Assembly: GCF_963678165.1 (NCBI RefSeq)
Contig: NZ_OY782755.1
Coordinates: 1,054,001 to 1,118,000 of the forward strand
DNA: 64,000 bases
Source of the DNA: an uncultured Acetobacteroides sp.
Lineage (GTDB): Bacteria > Bacteroidota > Bacteroidia > Bacteroidales > ZOR0009
Direction of reading: 5' to 3'
The notes beneath the pieces were generated by a model. The model had not been told where the DNA came from. It was given only the letters and a program-made list of their open reading frames with translations, and did not search any database. This document shows, in pieces, positions 33,958-42,064 of this stretch. Positions within the stretch are counted from its first letter, which is position 1, and each line of letters starts with the position of its first letter. Position numbers and translations under genes: made by a program.

Positions 33958-36900
33958 CTAGTACGAACTCTTTACCGGTGTGATGGTAAAGGTAAAGTCG
34001 TAGTCGCCGTAGGGTAGCATGTACTGTGGAAGAGGTCTTGCGCCCCAGCTGGTAACGCAACCTAGACCCATTTGCACCTTATCGATGTGAAGGTTCACAA
34101 AGTTAACAGGAATCAGCTCCTCGGAGTGGCGCTGATGCTTATCGATGCCGTCGTCGAGCTGTTCTGTGGTGAAGTTTAGGGCCGAAGCAGAGAAAGGTTC
34201 GGCACCAACGAAGCGGAGACCATCACCGCTGATGTTGCGCTGAATCCACCAGCGGATATCCGTCTTATTACCATTCTCCTGAGGGCGGATGAAGGGGTAA
34301 AACTGCTCGGCAACGGTTTGGCGGTACTTGCCAATAAAGGTAGAGGTGTTACGGTCGGCGTAATTCTCTATAGGACCACGGCCGTAGTACTCCAGGCGAT
34401 CCATGCTGGCGGGTAGCTGCACCTCCATGCCAAAGCGGAACATGTAGGGAGCCTTTGTGCCCTTGTCGGCAACCATCTTCTGGTTAACGCGTACCTCACC
34501 AACGTTGTTGATATCGTAGGTAAGGGTCAGGGTGGCATTTACCTCTTTAATGGAGTAGGTTGCAACGACGTGTACCACGCCATTGTTTACCTGGTGGTCG
34601 AGCGACTTTAGCTCGTAGGTCGGATTCTTCCACACGGCGAAGTCTATTTGGTTTCTGGCACCAAAATCGTTGTCGGTAGGACCACGCCAGAAACTAGGCT
34701 TTAGCTCAGCTTCATCGGTAAACATCGGAAGGTTGTTCACCACGTACTGGCTCATCCATCCGGAGTGCTTGCTGAAGTCCATGCTAAAGTTATCGCCTTT
34801 TATGCGGAGGTAGTTGTTGTCGTTGGCAATCACCTTAGGGTTAATCGTTGGGCAGTTGACGCATTCCGATACGTTGGTAAGAGGGGTATTGGCAGGTGCC
34901 TTGTACTCCTTAATGCTTAGCTGGTTTCTGGAAACCTGATGCCCGATGGCTAGCAGCGGATCGGCTACCTTCTGCTCGAAGTAAACGTTGAGCAGCACCT
35001 CCTTGTACTTGTCGAATGATGTAGCATCGTAGGGTAGCGTCATCTCCTGCGTTTGGTGAGGGGCTACGCTCATATTTTCTACGATGTTGCGCTGGATGGT
35101 ATTGCCATCGGCTACGAGTTCCCAAACCATGCGATAGCTCGAAAGGTCGATGAAGAAGTTCTCGTTGTAAACCGCGATCTTTCCTTGAGCAAGATCAACA
35201 GGCTTCACCCAGATTGATTGGTACTGATGCCTTACCTCGTCCATGTGCGGGTTAGGGCGACGGTCGGGGTTGATAAGCCCGTTGTCGAAGAAGTTATTAT
35301 CTGTGGCGTCGTAGCGATCCCAGTCGCCACCGTAGGTGAGGATGGGCTTGCCCTCCTTATTGGGGAAGCGGATAGACTGATCGACGAAATCCCAAATGTA
35401 GCCACCTTGATAGCTTGGGTACTTGCGAACAAGATCCCAGTACTCCTTAAATCCGCCCTCGGAGTTACCCATGGCGTGGGCGTACTCGCACTGGATCAGT
35501 GGGCGGGTAGGGTTGCTCTTTAGGTACTTCTCGCAGTGGTTATAGTCGGCATACATAGGGCAGTAGATGTCAGATGCATCAGTTCTGATCATCTGCTCGT
35601 ACTGAACGAATCGGGTTGTGTCGGCCTTCTTCACCCAATCGTAGCATTTCTTAAAGTTTGGACCAGAACCTGCCTCGTTGCCCAGCGACCAGGTGATGAT
35701 GGCGGCGTGGTTACGGCTTCGTTGAACGTGGCGCTGGTTGCGCTCCATGTGGGCCTTTTCGAAAAGCGGATTCTTGGCAAGCGTCTTTTCGCCATACCCC
35801 ATACCGTGCGATTCTATGTTTGCTTCGGCAACCATGTAGATACCGTACTGGTCGCACAGGTCGTACCACAGGTTATTATTTGGATAGTGACAGGTGCGAA
35901 CCGCGTTGATGTTATTCTCCTTCATGATGCGGATGTCCTGCAGCATGCGCTCCTCCGAAACGTAGTATGCCGTCTTTGGATCCATCTCGTGGCGGTTGGC
36001 ACCCTTAAAGAGCACTGGTTGTCCGTTAACCAGCAGCTGTGCATTGCGCATCTCTATCTTGCGGAAGCCTACCTTTAGCGGAATAACTTCGATTATCTTG
36101 CTTCCTTGGGCAACGGTTACCGTAAGCTGGTATAGGTTGGGCGTTTCGGCGCTCCATTTGGCTACGTTGGGCACTTTGATGGTCGAATTCATCACCTTAC
36201 CATTTGATGTAAGCGTGCTGGTAGCCACCTGCTCGCCTTTGGCATTGGCAAGCTGTATGCTGATAGCAGCGCCCGACGATTGCGAGGTCATATCCAGCTT
36301 AAGGCGAAGTTCGCCATTGGTGTAGTTCCTATCGAGGTCGGCTTCAACGTTGATGTCGTCTATACGTTTTGCCTCGCGGGTGTAGAGGTAGCAGTCGCGG
36401 GCTACCCCCGAAACGCGAAGGAAGTCCTGATCTTCGAGGTACGAACCATCGCACCAGCGGAACACCTGAAAGGCGATGAGATTCTTCCCAGGCTTGAGGT
36501 ACTTGGTGATATCGAACTCGGCCTCCAGTTTGCTGTCTTCGCTGTAGCCAACATACTTGCCGTTCACCCAAAGGTACATGTTCGACGATACGGATCCGAA
36601 GTGGGCAATTACCTGCTTGCCGTTCCAGTCGGAAGGAAGGTCGATTACACGGCGATACGAGCCAACGTGATTATTCTCTGTAGGGATTTTTGGAGGGTCG
36701 GGCGTAAACTGGTTCGACCAAGGGTAGCCTGCATTTACGTACTGCAGCTTCCCAAAACCGTTTAGTTCCCAAATTCCAGGAACGGGCATGTTGGCCCACG
36801 CTAGGTCGTTGTAGCCTAAGTTGTAGAAATCGGTAGGGCGAGCATCTGCATCCTTAACCCAGTTGAACTTCCAGTTCCCATTAAGGCTAAGGAAGCGATC

Positions 36901-37083
36901 GGAGGCCTTCATGGAACCCTTTAGCGCCTTCTCCTTCGATTCGTACGAGAAGAAGTTGGCATGCATTGGGTAGCGGTTCACCTCGTTGGCGTTTGGATCT
37001 TTCCATTCGTCCTTTTGGGCAAATGCCGAGGAGGCGTATAGTAGCAGCGCTAGCTGCAGGCACCTCCGTAGAGAGTATTTCAT
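33958..37083 (-). CDS. lacZ: Exported GH2 beta-galactosidase
   Basis: Glycoside hydrolase family 2 enzyme, 1041 residues, with a signal peptide (MKYSLRRCLQLALLLYASSAFAQ) placing it in the periplasm or surface. Order: jelly-roll sugar-binding domain (FLSLNGNWKFNWVKD, PVPGIWELNGFG, SWNGK-like YKE), two Ig-like domains, a TIM barrel with acid/base Glu in WSLGNEAGSG and nucleophile Glu in IQCEYAHAMGNSEGG, and a C-terminal beta-galactosidase small chain (WRGPTDNDFGARNQ, YYGRGPIENYADRN). Full-length and intact. It is transcribed alone; no transporter or SusC/D pair is beside it. Release of galactose from beta-galactosides is the expected role. Confidence 0.95.
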   Translation of the reverse strand: MKYSLRRCLQLALLLYASSAFAQKDEWKDPNANEVNRYPMHANFFSYESKEKALKGSMKASDRFLSLNGNWKFNWVKDADARPTDFYNLGYNDLAWANMPVPGIWELNGFGKLQYVNAGYPWSNQFTPDPPKIPTENNHVGSYRRVIDLPSDWNGKQVIAHFGSVSSNMYLWVNGKYVGYSEDSKLEAEFDITKYLKPGKNLIAFQVFRWCDGSYLEDQDFLRVSGVARDCYLYTREAKRIDDINVEADLDRNYTNGELRLKLDMTSQSSGAAISIQLANAKGEQVATSTLTSNGKVMNSTIKVPNVAKWSAETPNLYQLTVTVAQGSKIIEVIPLKVGFRKIEMRNAQLLVNGQPVLFKGANRHEMDPKTAYYVSEERMLQDIRIMKENNINAVRTCHYPNNNLWYDLCDQYGIYMVAEANIESHGMGYGEKTLAKNPLFEKAHMERNQRHVQRSRNHAAIITWSLGNEAGSGPNFKKCYDWVKKADTTRFVQYEQMIRTDASDIYCPMYADYNHCEKYLKSNPTRPLIQCEYAHAMGNSEGGFKEYWDLVRKYPSYQGGYIWDFVDQSIRFPNKEGKPILTYGGDWDRYDATDNNFFDNGLINPDRRPNPHMDEVRHQYQSIWVKPVDLAQGKIAVYNENFFIDLSSYRMVWELVADGNTIQRNIVENMSVAPHQTQEMTLPYDATSFDKYKEVLLNVYFEQKVADPLLAIGHQVSRNQLSIKEYKAPANTPLTNVSECVNCPTINPKVIANDNNYLRIKGDNFSMDFSKHSGWMSQYVVNNLPMFTDEAELKPSFWRGPTDNDFGARNQIDFAVWKNPTYELKSLDHQVNNGVVHVVATYSIKEVNATLTLTYDINNVGEVRVNQKMVADKGTKAPYMFRFGMEVQLPASMDRLEYYGRGPIENYADRNTSTFIGKYRQTVAEQFYPFIRPQENGNKTDIRWWIQRNISGDGLRFVGAEPFSASALNFTTEQLDDGIDKHQRHSEELIPVNFVNLHIDKVQMGLGCVTSWGARPLPQYMLPYGDYDFTFTITPVKSSY

Positions 37084-37843
37084 AAAATTAGTACTTATTA
37101 GGTTGTTAAATTTTTTGTTGTTTGCTGCGGTTAACCACGGGGGCTAGTGTGCCTCCGCGTTGCCGCTACGAGGGGGGGCTGCCTCCCCATGGTTAGCTGT
37201 TGCCCGCCATAACCAGGCCTTCGCCTATCGGCGATAAATATAGCAATTGCAAGGGGCAGTTGTCAAAGGCAAAAGGTGTAGTAAATAGTCATAATGGTGG
37301 TATAGGAATCTTGCGGGCGTACTGGTGGGGGAATTGTACGTTGGTGAACATGCATAATTCGATACGTGTAGGTATCGTGTGGCGATAAGTTTAGCAGTGC
37401 TGGTCCCTGTGATTTTATTTTACTTTTCGGCTAGGGGAAGGTGTTGCCCCTGTAAATTTTGGCTATAGCGCTGCTTTTTTGCTGTACTGCAAAGGCTCTG
37501 ATGCCAATTTGTCAGCGGGGTGCGTTCGGGGTGTGTTCGGAGTGTGTTCGGACTCCTTCGCTTTGAAACGATGAATGTGCGACATAATGTCAGTGTTTCT
37601 ATTTTGTAGAATTTGAGGTTCGATGCTTCTCTCCGATGTGCTGCCCACCGCCCTGAAAAGCGAGTGTTTCTCATCCAATAGTTTACTCATAGCCTTTTCT
37701 GCGGTATTACACCCTGGATGGGGTGTGTTGATTACGCTTACCAAAAGAGGAATGCTTTCGCATACAATTCTAGGCCGTGCATGTGCTGCCTGAGGAATGT
37801 CCGCAATTCTTGCTACATTGGCGGCACCTAAATAAAGGCAACC
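37084..37843. other. Intergenic region between lacZ and crp
   Basis: This 760-bp stretch has a possible leftward promoter for lacZ (TTTG near 37265 and TATATTTA near 37230 on the minus strand) and a G/C-rich inverted-repeat block at 37140-37190. Near 37520-37552 there are three 11-bp direct repeats GTGYGTTCGGR. A 93-codon leftward frame (37463-37744) has no coding character. The crp promoter lies at the right end. Confidence 0.4.
37814..37821 (+). promoter_or_regulatory. -7 box of the crp operon
   Basis: TACATTGG, one base off TAnnTTTG, within TTGCTACATTGGC; 22 bases before the start. Confidence 0.45.
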
Positions 37844-38482
37844 ATGTACCAGACACTTTCGGAAGAGCTACGGATCGTAGCGGAGGCGCAGGCCTCCTTT
37901 AAGCACTACGCGGCAGGCGATGCGCTTTTCCGTCAGGGCAGCTACATCAGCTCGGCGGTAATCGTGCGGGAAGGGATGGTAAAGATCTTTAGGGTTGACG
38001 AGCAGGGAAACTCCCACTTCCTCTACTTCCTCTCCGCAGGCGAACTTTGCGTACTGTCGACGCTCTGCTGCTTGCGCATGCGGCAGGCTGACATGCGCGC
38101 CGTGGCGTTTACCGACTGTGAGGTGATGTTTATCCCATCGCCCTATCCCGAGATGTGGATGCAGGAGTACCCCGAGTGGAGCCGATACCTGCTGCAAAGC
38201 TTCAACCTCCGAATGTCGGAGCTGCTCGATACCTTCGACAGCGTGGTGTTTAAGCATCTCGACGAAAGGCTGCTCTTTTACCTTCATCAGCATTACAAAG
38301 TAGGAGGAGAGCTGCTGAGCCTTTCTCATCAGCAAATTGCCGATGAGCTCAACTCGTCGCGCGAGGTAATTACCCGCTTGCTCAAGAAGCTCGAGGATGG
38401 TGGATACGTGGAGGTGAACCGATCGTTTGTTCGAATCCTTCCATCTATTGGTGCCAATTCCAACGGTGACAAAAATCACTGA
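37844..38482 (+). CDS. Crp/Fnr family transcriptional regulator
   Basis: 212-residue regulator with an N-terminal cyclic-nucleotide-type beta barrel (YAAGDALFRQGSYISSAVIV, GMVKIFRVDEQGNSHFLYFL), a dimer helix, and a C-terminal winged HTH (SLSHQQIADELNSSREVITRLLKKLEDGG) of the Crp type. Three Cys in FLSAGELCVLSTLCCLR lie in the barrel rather than in an Fnr N-terminal cluster, so an Fe-S sensor of classic type is not indicated; haem or NO sensing remains open. It heads an operon with a DUF6132 membrane protein (62 bp) and an exported thioredoxin, hinting at control of oxygen or redox stress. Confidence 0.9.
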   Translation: MYQTLSEELRIVAEAQASFKHYAAGDALFRQGSYISSAVIVREGMVKIFRVDEQGNSHFLYFLSAGELCVLSTLCCLRMRQADMRAVAFTDCEVMFIPSPYPEMWMQEYPEWSRYLLQSFNLRMSELLDTFDSVVFKHLDERLLFYLHQHYKVGGELLSLSHQQIADELNSSREVITRLLKKLEDGGYVEVNRSFVRILPSIGANSNGDKNH

Positions 38483-38543
38483 TAAGAATACTACGGCAAG
38501 CTATTTTTGGCAAACAGATATAAGTTGTTTGCTAAATCGGAAA

Positions 38544-38759
38544 ATGATGAGCTACTTCAGGCAATATTTTTGGAGGATAGTAGGAGCGCTATTAGGAGTG
38601 CTCGGTGGTTTTTTGTACTGGAGGTTTATTGGGTGCAGCTCCGGATCATGCCCCATTACCTCTAACCCCTACATGTCGATGTTCTGGTTTGGGCTGATTG
38701 GCCTGCTGCTGGGATCATCAAACAAGAAAGGGGAGAAGCGTGTTGACAGGCAAGAATAA
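38544..38759 (+). CDS. DUF6132 family small membrane protein
   Basis: Small protein (71 or 72 residues; two adjacent ATGs at 38544 and 38547) with two membrane helices, WRIVGALLGVLGGFLYWRFI and MFWFGLIGLLLGSS. They flank a conserved loop GCSSGSCPITSNPYMS with two Cys that could be redox active. Such proteins are regularly found beside thioredoxin-like genes in Bacteroidota. It sits between crp and thioredoxin genes (20 bp before the latter), so a role in envelope thiol chemistry is plausible but unproven. Confidence 0.78.
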   Translation: MMSYFRQYFWRIVGALLGVLGGFLYWRFIGCSSGSCPITSNPYMSMFWFGLIGLLLGSSNKKGEKRVDRQE

Positions 38760-38779
38760 TTAAAACAAAAGATAGAGAC

Positions 38780-39256
38780 ATGAAGAAGATTCTACTAGTG
38801 GCCCTAGCCAGTATGCTGCTTGCTGGCGTAGGTTATGGACAGAAGAAGGCAAAGGCCAGCAGCGCGAAGGCACCTAAAGCGGCGGTTGCGGTGGGCATTA
38901 AGCACATCACCAAGGCCGACTACCTGAAGCTGGTGTGGAACTACGAGAAAAATCCCAAGGCCCTAGTTTTTGAGGGTAAGCTACCCGTTATTGTTGACTT
39001 TTACGCAACATGGTGCGGTCCCTGCAAGCGTGTGGCGCCAATCCTTGAGAAGTTGGCTAAGAAGTATGCCGGTAAGATTAACATCTACAAGGTGGATGTA
39101 GATCAGGAGAGCGATCTTGCCTCTGCGCATGGCATCCAAAGTATTCCTACTATGTACTTTTATCCGAAAACTGGGCAGGCACAGGTTGTTAATGGGGCAA
39201 TGGGCGAGGAGCAGATCGAACAGGTTATTCAACAGGTTCTACTTTCGAAGAAGTAA
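38780..39256 (+). CDS. Exported thioredoxin-fold protein
   Basis: 158-residue protein with signal peptide MKKILLVALASMLLAGVGYGQ, a Lys/Ala-rich linker, and a thioredoxin domain with active site WCGPC in FYATWCGPCKRVAP and the cis-Pro in IQSIPTMYFYP. It is a periplasmic thiol-disulphide oxidoreductase, probably reducing. It is last in the operon with crp and the DUF6132 gene and is followed by a strong terminator. All catalytic residues are present. Confidence 0.92.
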   Translation: MKKILLVALASMLLAGVGYGQKKAKASSAKAPKAAVAVGIKHITKADYLKLVWNYEKNPKALVFEGKLPVIVDFYATWCGPCKRVAPILEKLAKKYAGKINIYKVDVDQESDLASAHGIQSIPTMYFYPKTGQAQVVNGAMGEEQIEQVIQQVLLSKK

Positions 39257-39280
39257 TTCGAACCTTGACTTTATAACGCT

Positions 39281-39308
39281 AAAAGGATGGAGATGCTCCA
39301 TCCTTTTT
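39281..39308 (+). terminator. Terminator of crp operon
   Basis: AAAAGGATGGAG-atg-CTCCATCCTTTTT. Confidence 0.92.
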
Positions 39309-39524
39309 AACTTTCTCCTAACCTAAAATTGGAAATAGACATGAACCCTCACTTGATCGATGCTGTTAGTATAGCATAAATTCGTCGATGTAAGCGGTTT
39401 CCTCCTTTCTTCCTATTAAGCGATCTTATTTAGCCTTGGTGCTTGTCCTAAAAGCATTTTATACTTAAAGTTTTTTAGTCCTGCTGCTTGTATCGGCATT
39501 GCTGTTCCATCATAAAGGTAGGCT

Positions 39525-40139
39525 ATGAAGGCTTGTTTGCGGTTGCTAGAATTGCTGACGATATACGTGGTGATTCCGTTACTTTTCTACTTTAAGTACA
39601 TTCCCATCCATAAGCTAGTAACGCTCTCTCTGGTTTTTGGGTATTGCTTGGCGGTTCTTCTGATTAACCGAAACTTTAAGCGGAGTAGCCTTTCGTTTAT
39701 AGGGTTTAAGGGATGGGTTGGGCTTCTGTTGAGGGTGCTAATTGCAACGCTGACTATTTTAGCGCTTACCTATATCATTATTCCTAGTTATCTGTTTGTG
39801 CTACCTTACGACAAGCCGATGTACTGGGTTGCTGTTTTCTTCCTTTACCCAATCTGGTCGGTAATTCCTCAGGAGTTTATTTACCGTTCGTTCTTCTTTA
39901 ATCGGTACAAGCTTCTTTTTCGTAACGAAAAGGTGATGGCAATTGCTAGTGCAACTCTTTTCGCTTTTCTCCATATTGTTTTCCACAACTGGATTGCGGT
40001 AGCCTGCTCGTTTTGTATTGGGCTGTTATGGAGCTTTGCCTATCTCCGCCATCGGTCGCTGGCGGCAATATCCGTAGAGCATGCTATTGTGGGGATTATA
40101 CTCTTTACGGTGGGGTTGGGGAATATCTTTTTTAACTGA
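39525..40139 (+). CDS. CPBP family intramembrane protease homolog
   Basis: 204-residue membrane protein with about six hydrophobic helices. The CPBP (Abi/Rce1-like) signature is seen as PQEFIYRSFFFNRY, then FAFLHIVFHNWIAVA, and SVEHAIVGIILF near the end. The first motif usually reads EExxxR; here it is QExxxR, so one catalytic Glu is replaced by Gln and protease activity may be changed or lost. The second-motif His (FLH) is kept. It is a stand-alone gene between two promoters. Known members process prenylated peptides or give bacteriocin self-immunity; no such context is visible. Confidence 0.8.
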   Translation: MKACLRLLELLTIYVVIPLLFYFKYIPIHKLVTLSLVFGYCLAVLLINRNFKRSSLSFIGFKGWVGLLLRVLIATLTILALTYIIIPSYLFVLPYDKPMYWVAVFFLYPIWSVIPQEFIYRSFFFNRYKLLFRNEKVMAIASATLFAFLHIVFHNWIAVACSFCIGLLWSFAYLRHRSLAAISVEHAIVGIILFTVGLGNIFFN

Positions 40140-40143
40140 AACA

Positions 40144-40169
40144 TTGGGGACTATAAATTGCTACATTTG
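40144..40169 (+). promoter_or_regulatory. Promoter of the creatininase gene
   Basis: TTG (40144-40146) and TACATTTG (40162-40169); the start codon follows 15 bases later, giving a very short leader. Confidence 0.55.
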
Positions 40170-40184
40170 CTGCCCATATAAAGT

Positions 40185-40958
40185 ATGGAAATGGAAACAA
40201 GTCGTTTAGGTCAGAAGAATTTTAGGCAGCTGAATTCTGCTATTGTTGATGTCGCTATCTTACCCTGGGGTGCAACCGAACCTCACGGATATCATCTTCC
40301 CTATGGAACCGACTTTTATCAGGCCGAAGAGCTTTCGGTGAGTGCAGCTAACCTTGCCAACGGGCAGGGCATAAATGCGATTGTGCTTCCCCCGATTCCT
40401 TTTGGATCTCAAAATCAAGGACAGCGAGAGGTGCCTGGTTGCATAAATTTGCGGACAACTACGCAGCTTGCCATCTTGGACGATATCGCAGCATCGCTAT
40501 GCGGGCAGGGTATTCAGCGTTTCGTTATTTTCAATGGGCATGGAGGTAATGATTTTCACTTTGCCATCCGTGATCTGCAGCTGAAGTACCCCGAGCTATT
40601 GGTAGTTGTTGTGGAATGGTGGAGGCACCCTTCCATTCCTAAGCTTGTCGAGAACCCTGGAGAGCATGCAGGTGCCCTAGATACCTGCATTATGATGCGT
40701 CTATTTCCCGAATTGGTTTCCTCGATGGAGGATGCTGGCAGCGGACGTAGCGTTGGCTTTAATATCAGTGCGCTAAACGAAGGGTGGGCTTGGACTCCCC
40801 GCGATTGGTCGGAGGTGTCGGAGGATACCGGCGTGGGCGATCCAAGAAGTGCAACGCCTGAACTGGGCGCCTTGGTGGTTGATACGCTTGTAGCCGACCT
40901 TGCCAGTCTGCTCGTAAAGCTGGTAAAGGTGGCTAATATCTATCAGCGGATTTCTTAG
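40185..40958 (+). CDS. Creatininase family amidohydrolase
   Basis: Metal-dependent amidohydrolase of the creatininase/MftE superfamily, 257 residues. Metal-binding motifs are GATEPHGYHLPYGTDFYQAE (Glu, His, Asp) and FNGHGGNDF, with a later Glu in GEHAGALDT. The family includes creatininase, ArfB-type formamide hydrolases of riboflavin metabolism and peptidases, and the sequence does not separate these. Initiation at MEMETSRLGQKNF fits the promoter. It overlaps the 3' end of the convergent deacetylase gene by 26 bp. Confidence 0.85.
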   Translation: MEMETSRLGQKNFRQLNSAIVDVAILPWGATEPHGYHLPYGTDFYQAEELSVSAANLANGQGINAIVLPPIPFGSQNQGQREVPGCINLRTTTQLAILDDIAASLCGQGIQRFVIFNGHGGNDFHFAIRDLQLKYPELLVVVVEWWRHPSIPKLVENPGEHAGALDTCIMMRLFPELVSSMEDAGSGRSVGFNISALNEGWAWTPRDWSEVSEDTGVGDPRSATPELGALVVDTLVADLASLLVKLVKVANIYQRIS

Positions 40959-41784
40959 GTTGCTTTCCTTTCAGGGGCAATCCCTCTAGTCTAACAAATC
41001 GGTATCCCATGCTTCGCAGCTGGGGTACGATTTTACGCATAGCCTCCACCAAATTACTCTCTGGGTGGTTAAAGTGCATAATAACAATGGCACCTGGCTT
41101 GGCATTCTCAGTTACATTCTTTACAATTTCTTGGGCGCTGGTCTTTGGAACAGCATCTCCTGACAGAATATCAAAGCTGATTACGGTAATGCCCAGCTTC
41201 GAAGCAATTCTTACCCCTGCTTCGTCGGTAAAGGCGGTGGCCGAGCGGTAGAACTTGGGTTTACGTCCCGTTAGCCTCTCTATTTTTATGGCGTTAGCCT
41301 CCATCTCGTCGAAAGCATCGGCAGGGGTGGCGGTTCCCTTAATGCCGTACTCGCTTTCGCCCTTAACGGCGCATGGTCGGTGGCGGAAGCCGTGGTTTTC
41401 AATTTCGAAGAGCGTATCCTTTGCCAGCTGCAAAAAGGTTTTCGGGTTGGCATCTATCCATAACCCAGTAACGAAAAGGGTTGCAGGTACCTTCTCGGCT
41501 CTCAGGTATTCGATGAGCGGGCTGTTGTAGCGATTCCCCTTGCGACCACCTCCACAGGCATCGAAGGTAAAGGCGATAACCTTTGACGAGGTGGCAATAT
41601 CCTCGTCAACTCCCTTTACAAATTCGCCCCAACGGCCAGGTGTCGTATTCTGAAATTGACTTACAATTTTGGATTTTTGCTCGATATATGTTTTATCGTT
41701 GTTGAGTTGCTTTATTAGCTGGCGATTGGAGTACTGAGTTTGCCCCTCTTTTGCCAGGAGCATGAATGCTAAAAGAAAAATCAT
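40933..41784 (-). CDS. Exported polysaccharide deacetylase
   Basis: NodB-homology (CE4) enzyme, 283 residues from the start at 41784, which gives the signal sequence MIFLLAFMLLAKEGQTQ; a 19-residue extension upstream is possible. Motif 1 reads AFTFDACGGG (TFDAC variant of TFDD, first metal Asp kept), motif 2 is IENHGFRHRP (two metal His) and motif 5 is IVIMHFNHPE. This supports deacetylation of a peptidoglycan or envelope glycan in the periplasm. It is convergent with the creatininase gene and shares no terminator with it. Confidence 0.87.
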   Translation of the reverse strand: MIFLLAFMLLAKEGQTQYSNRQLIKQLNNDKTYIEQKSKIVSQFQNTTPGRWGEFVKGVDEDIATSSKVIAFTFDACGGGRKGNRYNSPLIEYLRAEKVPATLFVTGLWIDANPKTFLQLAKDTLFEIENHGFRHRPCAVKGESEYGIKGTATPADAFDEMEANAIKIERLTGRKPKFYRSATAFTDEAGVRIASKLGITVISFDILSGDAVPKTSAQEIVKNVTENAKPGAIVIMHFNHPESNLVEAMRKIVPQLRSMGYRFVRLEGLPLKGKQPKKSADRY

Positions 41785-42064
41785 CGTTTTTGAATATACA
41801 GGTTGCTCTATTATGGGTAATTCTTCTACAAAAGACGCCATTCATCTCTTTTGTTCGAAATATTGGCTGTTAAATAGTGCAGGCTTTGCTCCTGCAACGG
41901 CGCTTCCCGATACCGTGAAGACTTCTGTTAGAGCAGCAATCGTGTTTAAGAGTCTAAGAACATAATATTTTAGTCGTCGTTTTATTTTTCGTCTCACCGA
42001 GAATATCTTTACGAATAAACCGTTACTTTTAACGTTTATTGTAAACTACCATAAACAAAACATT

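Noticed and set aside
33958..37083. Polysaccharide utilisation locus around lacZ
   Set aside because: No SusC/SusD pair, other glycosidase or sensor gene next to it.
37520..37552. Three 11-bp direct repeats GTGYGTTCGGR
   Set aside because: Too few and too short to claim an iteron or array; no replication or partition gene nearby.
37463..37744. 93-codon leftward frame upstream of crp
   Set aside because: Composition and residue pattern look random; overlaps a short direct-repeat block.
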